A DNA stretch of 64,000 nucleotides. Origin: Ancylobacter oerskovii. Its GTDB lineage: Bacteria > Pseudomonadota > Alphaproteobacteria > Rhizobiales > Xanthobacteraceae. Positions 31,894 through 40,885 of the stretch are shown here, piece after piece. The notes under the pieces were generated by a model. It was given only the letters and a program-made list of their open reading frames with translations. It searched no databases and was not told the origin of the DNA. The translations under genes were made by a program, and so were the position numbers. The stretch is from NCBI RefSeq assembly GCF_018390555.1, contig NZ_JAHBGB010000002.1:806001-870000 (forward strand). Direction: 5' to 3'. Positions within the stretch are counted from its first letter, which is position 1. The number at the start of each line of letters is the position of its first letter.

Positions 31894-32448
31894 ATGATGA
31901 CGAACAGGATTGTCACCTATACCGCTCTCGCGGCCCTGTCTCTCGCCCCCGCCGTGGCGTTTGCCCAGAGCCCCGCGCCCAGTTCCCAGCAGCCCGACGC
32001 CGCCAACCAGCAGACTATGCCCAACACGGCGTCGCCCTCGCCGGCCTCGCCGAATGCACCGGCCTCCACCATGCCGGATGCCAGCGCGGCCACCACGGCG
32101 GTGCCGACCACGCCGACCTTCGTCAGCGCCCAGACCGGCACGCAATGGCTCGGCTCGGACCTGATCGGTACCGATGTCGTCACGGCGACCGACGAGAAGC
32201 TCGGCTCGATCAGCGATGTGGTGGTGGAGCGTGACGGCTCCGTGGTCGCGGCGGTGATCGATGTCGGCGGCTTCCTCGGCATCGGCGCCAAGCCGGTCGC
32301 GGTTTCCTTCAAGTCGCTGACCGCCACCCCGACGCAGGACGGCGAGAAGATCGTGCTGGCCCTGACCAAGGAAGAGCTGAACTCGGCCCCCGAGTTCAAG
32401 ACCCTGGAGCAGAGCAACAGCGCGGCGGCGGCGCCCAAGACCCAGTGA
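31894..32448 (+). CDS. Exported PRC-barrel domain protein
   Basis: A 184-residue protein with a signal peptide (residues 1 to about 24, ending AVAFAQ), a Ser/Pro/Ala-rich linker (25-80) and a PRC-barrel domain (about 85-160): WLGSDLIGTDVVTATDEKLGSISDVVV, VAAVIDVGGFLGIGAKPVAV, LALTKEELNSAPEF. PRC-barrel proteins with this layout are common in Hyphomicrobiales and are often stress-induced; a periplasmic structural or binding role is likely but unproven. Its EcfG-type promoter and position next to the stress locus support membership in the general stress regulon. GGGAG precedes the double ATG. Confidence 0.85.
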   Translation: MMTNRIVTYTALAALSLAPAVAFAQSPAPSSQQPDAANQQTMPNTASPSPASPNAPASTMPDASAATTAVPTTPTFVSAQTGTQWLGSDLIGTDVVTATDEKLGSISDVVVERDGSVVAAVIDVGGFLGIGAKPVAVSFKSLTATPTQDGEKIVLALTKEELNSAPEFKTLEQSNSAAAAPKTQ

Positions 32449-32509
32449 CCCACGCCGGGCTCCATGGAGCCCGGACGGTTCACCCGCCGCGAACTTCCCC
32501 CCGACGACG

Positions 32510-32536
32510 ACATGCCCGGCCTCCCGCCGGGCATGT
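32510..32536 (+). terminator. Terminator of the PRC-barrel gene
   Basis: An 11-bp perfect stem ACATGCCCGGC / GCCGGGCATGT with a 5-base loop, followed by TGCGTTT. Confidence 0.7.
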
Positions 32537-32633
32537 TGCGTTTGGAGGCGTCCCGCCACGGGGGCCTTTCGCCGACGATGACGGCGGCGGCGGGATCGGA
32601 TAAAGCGGTAGACCCCTCACGCCGGACCCCGCC

Positions 32634-35501
32634 ATGACCGAAACCCGCCGTCGCCGAACCGACCAGCCCTTCCGGGACCTGTTCGACATCGACGCCCTGC
32701 GCGGCGAGCTCTTCGCGCTCGCCGACGAGATGGTCGGCGGCGGCAAGCCGGGCCGGGAGATCGAGCTGCGCAGCGCCGTCGCCCGGCGGCTGAAGGTCGC
32801 CTATGCCGAGGGGCACAAGACCGCCGAGAAATGGCTGATGGCCGATGGTTCGGGGCGCCGCTGCGCCGAGCGGCTGTCGCGGCTGCAGGACGAGATCCTC
32901 CAGCTCGTGCACGAGCTCGTCGTCCGCTACCTCTACCCGGCCGACAACCCCTCCACCGCCGAGCGCATGGCGATCGTGGCGGTGGGCGGCTATGGCCGCG
33001 GCCTGATGGCGCCCGGCTCGGATACCGACATCCTGTTCCTCCTGCCCTACAAGCAGACCGCCTGGGGCGAGAGCGTCGCGGAATCCATCCTCTACGTGCT
33101 GTGGGACATGGGGCTGAAGGTCGGCCACGCCACCCGCTCGGTCGACGAGTGCATCCGCCAGGCGCGCGGCGACATGACCATCCGCACCGCGCTGCTGGAA
33201 GCCCGGCTGCTGCTCGGCGAGGAAGCGCTGTTCGACGAGCTGATCCGCCGCTTCGACGCCGAGGTGGTGGAGGGGACCGCGGCGGAATTCGTCGCCGCCA
33301 AGCTCGCCGAGCGCGAGGAGCGCCACAAGCGGGCCGGCGCCTCGCGCTATCTCGTCGAGCCCAATGTGAAGGACGGCAAGGGCGGCCTGCGCGACCTGCA
33401 CACGCTGTTCTGGATCGCCAAATATGTCTACCGCGTGCGCGAGACCCGCGATCTCGCCGCCAAGGGCGTGTTCACGCCCGAGGAGGCGAGCCTGTTCCGC
33501 CGCTGCGAAAGCTTCCTGTGGTCGGTGCGCTGCCATCTGCACTTCCTCGCCGGCAAGGCGGAGGAGCGCCTCTCCTTCGACCTGCAGCGGGAGATGGCGG
33601 AGCGGCTCGGCTACACCTCGCATCCCGGCATGAAGGATGTCGAGCGCTTCATGAAGCACTATTTCCTCATGGCCAAGGATGTCGGCGACCTCACCGCCAT
33701 CGTCTCGGCGGCGCTGGAGGAGCGGCACGACAAGCCGGTGCCGCGGCTCAACCGCATGATCGCCCGGCTGCGCCGCTCGCCCAACCGCAAGCTGAAGGAA
33801 AGCCCGGACTTCATCGTCGACCACGACCGCATCAACGTCGCCGATCCCGAGGCCTTCGCCCGCGACCCGGTCAACCTCATCCGCATCTTCCATTACGCCG
33901 GCAAGAAGGGCCTCGCCTTCCATCCCGACGCGATGCGCCTCGCCACCCGCTCGCTGAAGCTGATCGATGCCGGCGTGCGCGAGAACCCGGAAGCCAACCG
34001 GCTGTTCCTCGACATCGTCACCGCGCGCGACACCGCCGAGATCGTGCTGCGGCGGATGAACGAGACCGGCGTGCTCGGGCGCTTCGTGCCGGAATTCGGC
34101 AAGATCGTCGCGATGATGCAGTTCAACATGTACCACTCCTACACGGTGGACGAGCATCTCATCCGCGCCATCGGCGCGCTTGCCGCCATCGAGCGCGGCG
34201 ACCGGCCCGAGCTCGGCCTCGCCAACGAGTTGATCCACCAGATCAAGAACCGTCAGCTCCTCTATGTCGCGGTGTTCCTGCACGACATCGCCAAGGGGCG
34301 GCCGGAGGATCATTCGATCGCCGGCGCCCGCGTCGCGCGCAAGCTGTGCCCGCGCTTCGGCCTGTCCGCCGCCGATACCGATACGGTGGCCTGGCTGATC
34401 GAGGAACACCTGGTCATGTCGACCATCGCCCAGTCGCGCGACCTCTCCGATCGCAAGACCATCGAGAATTTCGGCGCCGTGGTGCAGAGCCTCGAGCGGA
34501 TGAAGCTCCTGCTCATCCTCACCACCGCCGACATCCGCGCCGTCGGCCCCGGCGTGTGGAACAACTGGAAGTCGCAGCTGCTGCGCACGCTCTATTACGA
34601 GACCGAACCGGTGGTCACCGGCGGCTTCTCCGATTCCAACCGCAACCAGCGGGTCGGGCGCGCGCAGGCCGAGTTCCGCACCGCCATGCTGCAGCCCGCG
34701 GCGGCGGGCGCGGCCTCGGGCTGGGAGCCGGAAGCGCTGGAGCGCTACATCGACCGGCTCTATCCCAGCTACTGGCTGCGGGTCGACCTCGCGCACAAGG
34801 TCGAGCACGCCAACTTCATCCTGGCGGCGGAAGCCCAGGGCCGGGCGCTGGCCACCGTCAGCCGCACCGACCCGACGCGCGGCATCACCGAGCTCACGGT
34901 CTTCGCACCCGACCATCCCAAGCTGTTGGCGGTGATCGCCGGCGCCTGCGCGGCGGCCGGCGCCAACATCGTCGACGCACAGATCAGCACCACCACCGAC
35001 GGGCGGGCGCTCGACACCATCTCGCTCACCCGCGCCTTCGAGCAGGACTCGGACGAGATCCGCCGCGCCGACCGCATCGCCTCGGCGATCGAGAAATCGC
35101 TGTCGGGCGAGATCCGGCTGCCGGAAGTGGTGGCGAAGAAGATCCCCAAGCGCCCGCGCGCCTTCACCGTCGAGCCGGAGGTGACGCTCAACAATTCGTG
35201 GTCGAACCGCCACACCGTGGTGGAAGTGACCGGGCTCGACCGGCCCGGCCTGCTCTACGGCCTCACCCAGACGCTGTCGCGGCTCAACCTCAACATCGCC
35301 TCCGCCCATGTCGCCACCTTCGGCGAGCGGGTGGTGGACGTGTTTTACGTCACCGATCTGATGGGAGCGAAGATCATCGGCGCCGCCCGTCACTCGGCGA
35401 TCCGGCGCGCATTGCTGGCGGTCCTCGATGCCGACGACGAGGCCGGCGCCATGGCGGGCAGCTCGGCGGTCAGCTCGGCCGGCAGCTCGCCGGCCGCCTG
35501 A
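32634..35501 (+). CDS. glnD: [Protein-PII] uridylyltransferase/uridylyl-removing enzyme
   Basis: A 955-residue GlnD, the glutamine sensor that adds UMP to PII proteins under nitrogen limitation and removes it when glutamine is high. Domains in order: nucleotidyltransferase with GGYGRGLMAPGSDTDILFLLP (about 118-140), the helical linker and GlnE-like region, an HD domain (VFLHDIAKG near 550, with H and D intact) and two C-terminal ACT domains (ELTVFAPDHPKLLAVIAGACAA from ~755; VVEVTGLDRPGLLYGLTQTL from ~865). Full length and apparently intact. It stands between the PRC-barrel gene and a small exported-protein gene, as a separate unit. Confidence 0.96.
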   Translation: MTETRRRRTDQPFRDLFDIDALRGELFALADEMVGGGKPGREIELRSAVARRLKVAYAEGHKTAEKWLMADGSGRRCAERLSRLQDEILQLVHELVVRYLYPADNPSTAERMAIVAVGGYGRGLMAPGSDTDILFLLPYKQTAWGESVAESILYVLWDMGLKVGHATRSVDECIRQARGDMTIRTALLEARLLLGEEALFDELIRRFDAEVVEGTAAEFVAAKLAEREERHKRAGASRYLVEPNVKDGKGGLRDLHTLFWIAKYVYRVRETRDLAAKGVFTPEEASLFRRCESFLWSVRCHLHFLAGKAEERLSFDLQREMAERLGYTSHPGMKDVERFMKHYFLMAKDVGDLTAIVSAALEERHDKPVPRLNRMIARLRRSPNRKLKESPDFIVDHDRINVADPEAFARDPVNLIRIFHYAGKKGLAFHPDAMRLATRSLKLIDAGVRENPEANRLFLDIVTARDTAEIVLRRMNETGVLGRFVPEFGKIVAMMQFNMYHSYTVDEHLIRAIGALAAIERGDRPELGLANELIHQIKNRQLLYVAVFLHDIAKGRPEDHSIAGARVARKLCPRFGLSAADTDTVAWLIEEHLVMSTIAQSRDLSDRKTIENFGAVVQSLERMKLLLILTTADIRAVGPGVWNNWKSQLLRTLYYETEPVVTGGFSDSNRNQRVGRAQAEFRTAMLQPAAAGAASGWEPEALERYIDRLYPSYWLRVDLAHKVEHANFILAAEAQGRALATVSRTDPTRGITELTVFAPDHPKLLAVIAGACAAAGANIVDAQISTTTDGRALDTISLTRAFEQDSDEIRRADRIASAIEKSLSGEIRLPEVVAKKIPKRPRAFTVEPEVTLNNSWSNRHTVVEVTGLDRPGLLYGLTQTLSRLNLNIASAHVATFGERVVDVFYVTDLMGAKIIGAARHSAIRRALLAVLDADDEAGAMAGSSAVSSAGSSPAA

Positions 35502-35575
35502 GCGCGGCAGCCCGGCAAGGAACGCCTCGCCTCCAGAACCGTTTCTCCCTTGACGGAACGTCAAAGGAGGACGTC

Positions 35576-36001
35576 ATGAAGACGAGGATCCTGCTTCTGG
35601 GCGTCGGCCTCGCCGCCTTCGCCACCGGCGCGCAGGCCGGCCCCTGCACCGACCGCATCAATTCGATGGAAAAGTCGCTCTCCACCACCGATGCCGGCTC
35701 GGGGCCGACGCAGGCCACCCCGGCGCCGACCAGCCCGCCGGCCGCCGGCGTGCCGAAGGCCGGCGAGGTGCCCGGCACCGGCGGCACCGCCGGCATGAAC
35801 GCCACCGTCGGCAACAAGGCGACGTCCCCCGCCGACGTCCGCGCCCAGACCTCCGGCGGCACCACCGCCGCGCAGGGCGGCGCGACCTCGGCAAAGCCGC
35901 TCAGCGATCTGCTGAAGCAGGCCAAGGCCGCCGATCAGGCGGGCGACGCCGCCGCCTGCACCCGCGCGCTCGACGAGGCGCAGCGCCTCCTGCCCGGCTA
36001 G
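35576..36001 (+). CDS. Small exported protein of unknown function
   Basis: A 141-residue protein with a clear signal peptide (MKTRILLLGVGLAAFATGAQA), the mature N-terminus GPCTDRINSMEKSLS, a Pro/Gly/Thr-rich middle, and a C-terminal helix (KPLSDLLKQAKAADQAGDAAACTRALDEAQRLL). Two Cys, one at each end of the mature protein, could form a disulfide joining the two helices. Similar short proteins are seen in many Rhizobiales genomes without known role. AGGAGG is 5 bases before the ATG; a small hairpin TTGACG-GAA-CGTCAA (35550-35564) abuts it. Confidence 0.8.
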   Translation: MKTRILLLGVGLAAFATGAQAGPCTDRINSMEKSLSTTDAGSGPTQATPAPTSPPAAGVPKAGEVPGTGGTAGMNATVGNKATSPADVRAQTSGGTTAAQGGATSAKPLSDLLKQAKAADQAGDAAACTRALDEAQRLLPG

Positions 36002-36045
36002 CCGCAGGCTTTGCCGAACGCCGGGCGGCCGCCGCGATTTCGCCC

Positions 36046-36060
36046 TTAACCCCACGTTTA
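36046..36060. promoter_or_regulatory. Candidate CtrA box upstream of the PBP gene
   Basis: TTAA-N7-TTTA, one base from the full CtrA consensus, 55 bases before the ATG at 36115 in a locally AT-richer stretch. Confidence 0.35.
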
Positions 36061-36114
36061 AACGCCGCGGTTTAGAGTTCGTTTACCGACGGTTTTCGGG
36101 GGCGGTCCGCGCGT

Positions 36115-38268
36115 ATGGTGCAGCGTAACGGCAGGATGGAGCGGCGCGAGCCGGTGCTCGGCGCGTCGGCGGCGATGACGGCGCATGGCGACATGCGCCT
36201 GTCGCCCGAGGACCGTCCCACCACCATGGCACGCAATGGCGGCGGCTCGTCGCGCAAGTCCGGCGCCGGCGCCTCGGACGGCAAGCGCACCGGCACGCGC
36301 TCCTCATCCGGGCGCGGCGGCGGGCGCAAGCCGCGACGCGGCCTGCTGTCGCGGCTGTTCTACTGGAGCTTCGTGCTCGGCATCTGGGGCGTGGTCGGCG
36401 TCGCCGGCCTCATCTTCTACGAGGCGAGCCAGCTGCCGCCGATCCAGAACCTCGCCATTCCCGAGCGGCCGCCCACCATCATCATCCAGGCCGCCGACGG
36501 CAAGACCATCGCCACGCGCGGCGAGATGCGCGGCTCGGCCGTGCCGCTGCGCTCGCTGCCGCCCTTCGTGCCGCAGGCCTTCGTCGCCATCGAGGACCGG
36601 CGCTTCTATTCGCATTTCGGCATCGACCCGATGGGCCTCGCCCGCGCCCTCGTCACCAACCTCACCTCCGGGCGGCTGCGCGAGGGCGGCTCCACCCTCA
36701 CCCAGCAGCTCGCCAAGAACCTGTTCCTCACCCAGGAGCGCACGCTCTCGCGCAAGATCCAGGAACTGATCCTGTCGATCTGGCTGGAGACGAAATATTC
36801 CAAGAACGAGATCCTCGAGCTCTATGTGAACCGCGTCTATTTCGGCGCCGGCGCCTGGGGCATTGAGGCGGCGGCGCAGCGCTACTTCAACAAGCCGGCG
36901 CGCCAGCTCACCCTCGCCGAGGCGGCGATGATCGCCGGCCTGGTCAAGTCGCCCTCCTCCCTCGCCCCGACCCGCAATCTGGAAGCCGCGCAGCAGCGCG
37001 CGAGCGTGGTGCTCGACGCCATGGTCGACGCCCGCTTCATCTCGCCGGACATGGAACAGGCGGCGCTCGCCAAGCCCGCGACGGTCGCGAAGAACAACTC
37101 CTCCGACGTCGCCGGCTATGTCGCCGACTGGGTGGCTGACCAGCTCAAGACCATCCTGCCCAGCATCGAGCATGACGTGATCGTGCAGACCACACTCGAC
37201 ATGTCGCTGCAGGCGGTGGCCGACAAGGCGCTGAAGGACGCGCTGGCCAGGAACGGCAAGAAGCTCGGCGTCGAGCAGGGCGCCATGGTCATCATGGACA
37301 CCGAGGGCGGCGTGCGCGCGCTGGTCGGCGGGCGCTCCTATGAGGAGAGCCAGTACAACCGCGCCGTCACCGCCCGCCGCCAGCCCGGCTCCTCCTTCAA
37401 GCCCTTCGTCTATCTCACCGCGCTGGAGACCGGCATGTCGCCCGCCAGCGTGCGCGAGGACGCGCCGGTGCAGATCAAGGGCTGGAAGCCGGAGAATTTC
37501 AGCCGCGACTATCGCGGGCCGGTCGACCTCACCACCGCCATCGCTCTGTCGCTCAACACGGTCGCGGTGCGCCTCGCGCTCGAGGTCGGCCCCGCCGCGG
37601 TGATCAGCACCGCCCAGCGCCTCGGCATCAGTTCCAAGCTGGAGCCCAACGCCTCGATCGCGCTCGGCACCTCCGAGGTCTCGGTGCTGGAGATGGCGGA
37701 TGCCTATGTGCCCTTCGCCAATGGCGGCTTTGGCGTCGCCCCCCATGTGATCAGCCAGGTGAAGGACAGCGCCAGCGGCAAGCTGCTCTACACCGCCCCG
37801 TCGGCGGAGCGCGGCAGCGTGATCGCCCCGCCGCATCTGGCGATGATCGACCGCATGCTGCGGCAGGTGGTGCTCACCGGCACCGCCAAGCGCGTCGACC
37901 TGCCCGGCTGGCAGGTGGCGGGCAAGACCGGCACCAGCCAGGACTATCGCGACGCCTGGTTCATCGGCTTCACCGGCAAGCTGGTCGGCGCGGTGTGGAT
38001 CGGCAACGACGATTCCTCGCCGACGAAGAAGGCGTCGGGCTCCGGCGTGCCGGTGGAGATCTGGAGCCAGGTGATGAAGGCGGCCCACAAGGACATGTCG
38101 CCGGTGCCGCTGCCCGGCGCCGGCACCGAGACGCCGCCGGCCGCCGCCCCGCCGGGCCTGCCCCCCGGCGAGGTGCCGGAGGACCCCGTCGTCACCGGCG
38201 GCCCGCAGGCGCAGCGCAAGCCGGCCACCATCGACAACTGGCTGCTCGACAAGCTGTTCGGCGGCTGA
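36115..38268 (+). CDS. Class A penicillin-binding protein (PBP1A type)
   Basis: A 717-residue bifunctional peptidoglycan synthase. A basic cytoplasmic tail (1-78), one membrane helix (about 82-102), the GT51 glycosyltransferase (about 145-320; EDRRFYSHFGID, GGSTLTQQLAKNLFL, KYSKNEILELYVNRVYFG) and a transpeptidase with catalytic Ser in GSSFKPF (Ser426), SLN near 479-481 and KTGTS at 604. The C-terminus is Pro/Gly-rich and ends PATIDNWLLDKLFGG, a short helix seen in relatives. It acts in the periplasm, polymerising and cross-linking glycan strands. A CtrA-like box upstream may tie it to the cell cycle. A 420-base repeat-filled gap follows. Confidence 0.95.
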   Translation: MVQRNGRMERREPVLGASAAMTAHGDMRLSPEDRPTTMARNGGGSSRKSGAGASDGKRTGTRSSSGRGGGRKPRRGLLSRLFYWSFVLGIWGVVGVAGLIFYEASQLPPIQNLAIPERPPTIIIQAADGKTIATRGEMRGSAVPLRSLPPFVPQAFVAIEDRRFYSHFGIDPMGLARALVTNLTSGRLREGGSTLTQQLAKNLFLTQERTLSRKIQELILSIWLETKYSKNEILELYVNRVYFGAGAWGIEAAAQRYFNKPARQLTLAEAAMIAGLVKSPSSLAPTRNLEAAQQRASVVLDAMVDARFISPDMEQAALAKPATVAKNNSSDVAGYVADWVADQLKTILPSIEHDVIVQTTLDMSLQAVADKALKDALARNGKKLGVEQGAMVIMDTEGGVRALVGGRSYEESQYNRAVTARRQPGSSFKPFVYLTALETGMSPASVREDAPVQIKGWKPENFSRDYRGPVDLTTAIALSLNTVAVRLALEVGPAAVISTAQRLGISSKLEPNASIALGTSEVSVLEMADAYVPFANGGFGVAPHVISQVKDSASGKLLYTAPSAERGSVIAPPHLAMIDRMLRQVVLTGTAKRVDLPGWQVAGKTGTSQDYRDAWFIGFTGKLVGAVWIGNDDSSPTKKASGSGVPVEIWSQVMKAAHKDMSPVPLPGAGTETPPAAAPPGLPPGEVPEDPVVTGGPQAQRKPATIDNWLLDKLFGG

Positions 38269-38270
38269 GG

Positions 38271-38568
38271 CCGCTCGTCACGCCGCCCGCGCGACCTGCT
38301 CCCTCTCCCCGCCGGGGAGAGAGGCCTCCGACGCTCCACGCCCGTCACATGCGGCGGAGGGCGGATCGGGCAAGGCCAGACGTTGCCGGAAGGCGGCGAC
38401 AACACCCGGATCCCCCCGAACGGCCGGCATGGCGCCGCCTTATGACGCCCGCTTCGCCAGCCCCTTCCCTCTCCCATCTCCGGGAAAGGGCACCGCAAGG
38501 GAATTTCCGCTCGTCACGCCGCCGCCCGCCCGCGCGACCTGACTCCCTCTCCCCGTCGGGGAGAGGGG
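38271..38568. repeat. Intergenic direct and palindromic repeats after the PBP gene
   Basis: The word CCGCTCGTCACGCC occurs at 38271 and 38507 (offset 236), each followed by a CCCTCTCCCCGnCGGGGAGAG palindrome (38301-38322 and 38545-38568). It fills the 420-base gap between the PBP gene and the convergent metallopeptidase gene; I see no gene here. Confidence 0.8.
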
Positions 38569-38688
38569 TGGGTGAGGGGCCTCCGACACTCCAGGGTCAT
38601 CGAGCCATTCCGCAACCCATTGCGGCTGTCCTTGCAAAGAAGCCTGACGCCCCCAGGCCTCCACCCTCGGCCGATCCGCCGGCGGCCG

Positions 38689-39468
38689 TCACTCCCCGCC
38701 GCCGAACCGGTGCAGTTCCGCCCCGCGCCGCTTCAGCCACGCCTCGGCCTCGCGCCGGCCGGGGAACAGCCGGTCCACCGTCGCCCAGAAGCGCGGGCCG
38801 TGGTTCATCTCGCGACGATGCGCCACCTCATGGGCGGCGAGATAGTCCAGCACCTCCGGCGGCGCGAGGATCAGCCGCCAGGAATAGGACAGCGCGCCGG
38901 TGGAGGAGCAGGAGCCCCAGCGGCTCGCCGTGTCGCGCAGGGTGATGCGGCTGATGGTGACGCCGAGGGCCGCCGCATGGCGCCGGCTCGCCTCGGTGAG
39001 GTCGCGCCGCGCCTCGCGCTTGAGGAAATCGGCCACCCGCCGCGCCAGATGCGCCGCCTCACCGGCAACGCAGATGAGCGCCTCGCCCTGCGCGTCGGTC
39101 TCGGTCCAGACGGTGCCGCGCATGCCCGGGCGATGCACGATGCGATGCGGGGTGCCGCGCAGCGGCACCGTCGCTCCCGCCTCGAAGGCGACGACGACCG
39201 GCAATTGCGCGAGGCGGACGGCGATCCAGCCGGTATGGCGCTCGAGGAAGGCGGTCGCCTCCTTGAGGCTGCCGCGTGCCGGCAGGGTCAGCACCACGTC
39301 GCGGGTGGCGGCGCGGACCCGCAGCGTATAGCGCCGCGCCCGCGCATCCCGGCGCAGGGCGACGATCACTTCGCTACCGTCGACGCGCAAGGCAAGCGAG
39401 GTCGCCTCGCGCCGCGCCGGCGGCTGTCGCTTCTCTAGGGGGAGTGTCGGCGGCCTTCGGAACAGCAT
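38689..39468 (-). CDS. YgjP/SprT-like zinc metallopeptidase
   Basis: A 259-residue protein of the YgjP-like (DUF45, M48-related) family. The zinc-peptidase signature AAHEVAHRREMNHGPRFW (HExxH near 212, third ligand H about ten residues later) and the preceding RWGSCSSTGALSYSWRLILAPPEVLDYL block, with its RWGSC motif, are diagnostic. The N-terminal half is a beta-rich domain (IVALRRDARARRYTLRVRAATRDVVLTLP). Family members are sometimes linked to restriction-modification, but none is seen here. ATG 39468 is used because the conserved region starts soon after; the frame is open further upstream. Confidence 0.88.
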   Translation of the reverse strand: MLFRRPPTLPLEKRQPPARREATSLALRVDGSEVIVALRRDARARRYTLRVRAATRDVVLTLPARGSLKEATAFLERHTGWIAVRLAQLPVVVAFEAGATVPLRGTPHRIVHRPGMRGTVWTETDAQGEALICVAGEAAHLARRVADFLKREARRDLTEASRRHAAALGVTISRITLRDTASRWGSCSSTGALSYSWRLILAPPEVLDYLAAHEVAHRREMNHGPRFWATVDRLFPGRREAEAWLKRRGAELHRFGGGE

Positions 39469-39579
39469 GCTCGGACCGGGGATGGATGCGCTCCAATATG
39501 GTGCCGATCCACGCCCGCGCCAACGCTGTCCCGGCACCGGCGGCCGAGGTCCGGCCGCCGTGCCTCCAAGGCGCTCGCG

Positions 39580-40089
39580 TCAGCGCGCCACGCGGCGGTC
39601 GCGGCGGCGATCCTGCACCGGCTGGTAGGCGATGCGGGCGTGATAGGCGCAGTAAGGCAGGCCGGTCTTGGTGCGGCTGCCGCAATAGTAGAAGTCGCCC
39701 TTGCCCGGCTCGCCCACCGGCCAGCGGCAGGTGAACTCGGTCAGGTCGAGAATGGTGCAGCGATCCGCCATCGGGATGACGTTGGCGACCGGATCCGGCA
39801 GTTCCTCCGGCTCGGCCTCGATCACCGGGCGGATGACCGGCGCCAGCACGGTGTTGCCAGCGACCATCGGGCGGGCCGGCGCGGCGACCGCCGTCACCGG
39901 GCGCGGCTTGCGCGGGCGGGGCGCCGGCGCGGGTGCCGCCTTGGCGCGGCCGGAAAGGCCGAGGCGGTGCACCTTGCCGATCACCGCGTTGCGCGTGACC
40001 CCGCCGAGCTCGGCGGCGATCTGGCTGGCGGAGAGTCCTTCGGACCACAATTTCTTGAGGAGCTCGACGCGCTCGTCCGTCCAGTTCAT
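39580..40089 (-). CDS. gcrA: Cell cycle regulator GcrA
   Basis: A 169-residue GcrA. The N-terminal DNA-binding domain MNWTDERVELLKKLWSEG...ASQIAAELGG...TRNAVIGKVHRLGL is diagnostic. A Pro/Ala-rich linker (about 50-115) leads to the C-terminal sigma-70-binding region with cysteines in DRCTILDLTEFTCRWPVGEP and FYYCGSRTKTGLPYCAYH. GcrA binds RNA polymerase sigma-70 and activates promoters containing CcrM-methylated GANTC sites. Four GANTC sites lie in the 105 bases between 152 and 257 bases upstream of this gene (40242-40346), so its own transcription may respond to methylation. Confidence 0.96.
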   Translation of the reverse strand: MNWTDERVELLKKLWSEGLSASQIAAELGGVTRNAVIGKVHRLGLSGRAKAAPAPAPRPRKPRPVTAVAAPARPMVAGNTVLAPVIRPVIEAEPEELPDPVANVIPMADRCTILDLTEFTCRWPVGEPGKGDFYYCGSRTKTGLPYCAYHARIAYQPVQDRRRDRRVAR

Positions 40090-40241
40090 CGCTGTTCCTC
40101 CTTGAGCTCATCGACCGTGCAGGCAAAATCCCACGGCTTTCCGGCCGAAGACGATCGGCCGGATCATTGCCGCTGACGCCACGATGGATTGTCGCCGCAC
40201 GAGATGTCGTATCTGACGGTCGGGAGGCTACAATATGCGTA

Positions 40242-40346
40242 GACTCTCGCCCAGTCTGTTCAGAGCCGAAACGATTGTTTTCCCCAGTTGAGAGTCCGCG
40301 GCGCAACACTCGGTTAAGGAAATGAGTCGGATCAACGACTTGAATC
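40242..40346. promoter_or_regulatory. Cluster of four GANTC (CcrM) sites upstream of gcrA
   Basis: GACTC 40242, GAGTC 40292, GAGTC 40324 and GAATC 40342 within the 391-base gap between gcrA and the divergent gene at 40481. The gap also has the word GAGCCGAAACGATTG. No gene or other repeat is seen. Confidence 0.5.
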
Positions 40347-40480
40347 CGTGCCGTCCGCGTCCCCGATCGCAATCGGTTTGGAACGGCTCTGAAATGAGCC
40401 TCTTCCCCTTGCGGGGCATTGTTCCGGCCCGCCCGGCATGCATCCATGGCGCCGCCTGATTTGCCCCGATGGAGCAACCG

Positions 40481-40861
40481 ATGACGCCTCACCCTCATAC
40501 CGCCGCCCCGGCGCCGGCCCGCCGCGCCGCCACATTCGCCTCTGCCGTGCTTGCCGCCGTCGCCACCGGCTTCCTCGCGCTGCCGGCCGCGGCGGCGCCG
40601 GTCTCGCCGGCCCTGCCCACCCCCGACGCGCTGGTGACCAAGGTCGCCCAGGGCTGCGGCATCGGCGCCTGGCGCGGGCCGTGGGGCGGCTGCCGCGACA
40701 CCCCCTATGTCGGGCCGCTGCCGGGTGGCGGCTATGCCCCGCCGGCGGGCGCACCGGTCTATTACGGCAATGGCTGCCCTCCCGGCTGGTGGCGCGGCCC
40801 CTGGGGTCACTGCCGCGATACCCCCTACCATGGCCGCCTGCCCGATGGCGGCTGGCAGTGA
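40481..40861 (+). CDS. Secreted GCG_CRPN-type repeat protein
   Basis: A 126-residue exported protein: signal peptide (about 1-39, ending LPAAAA), then two near-identical Cys motifs, GAWRGPWGGCRDTPY (about 62-76) and WWRGPWGHCRDTPY (about 101-114), separated by a Gly/Pro/Tyr linker. The first is preceded by QGCG. This is the pattern of the small GCG_CRPN-prefix proteins of Rhizobiales; function unknown, possibly cell-envelope. ATG 40481 is chosen over ATG 40469 because GGAG lies 6 bases upstream. Confidence 0.8.
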   Translation: MTPHPHTAAPAPARRAATFASAVLAAVATGFLALPAAAAPVSPALPTPDALVTKVAQGCGIGAWRGPWGGCRDTPYVGPLPGGGYAPPAGAPVYYGNGCPPGWWRGPWGHCRDTPYHGRLPDGGWQ

Positions 40862-40885
40862 ACCCGGCCTGAGCGGAGACCCATC

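Noticed and set aside
31917..35564. A 1215-codon open frame on the minus strand opposite glnD
   Set aside because: GC-rich codon use in glnD removes stops from the opposite frame. The translation is low in hydrophobics and full of repeated Arg/Gly/Asp/Glu stretches, with no motif, while glnD on the other strand is complete.
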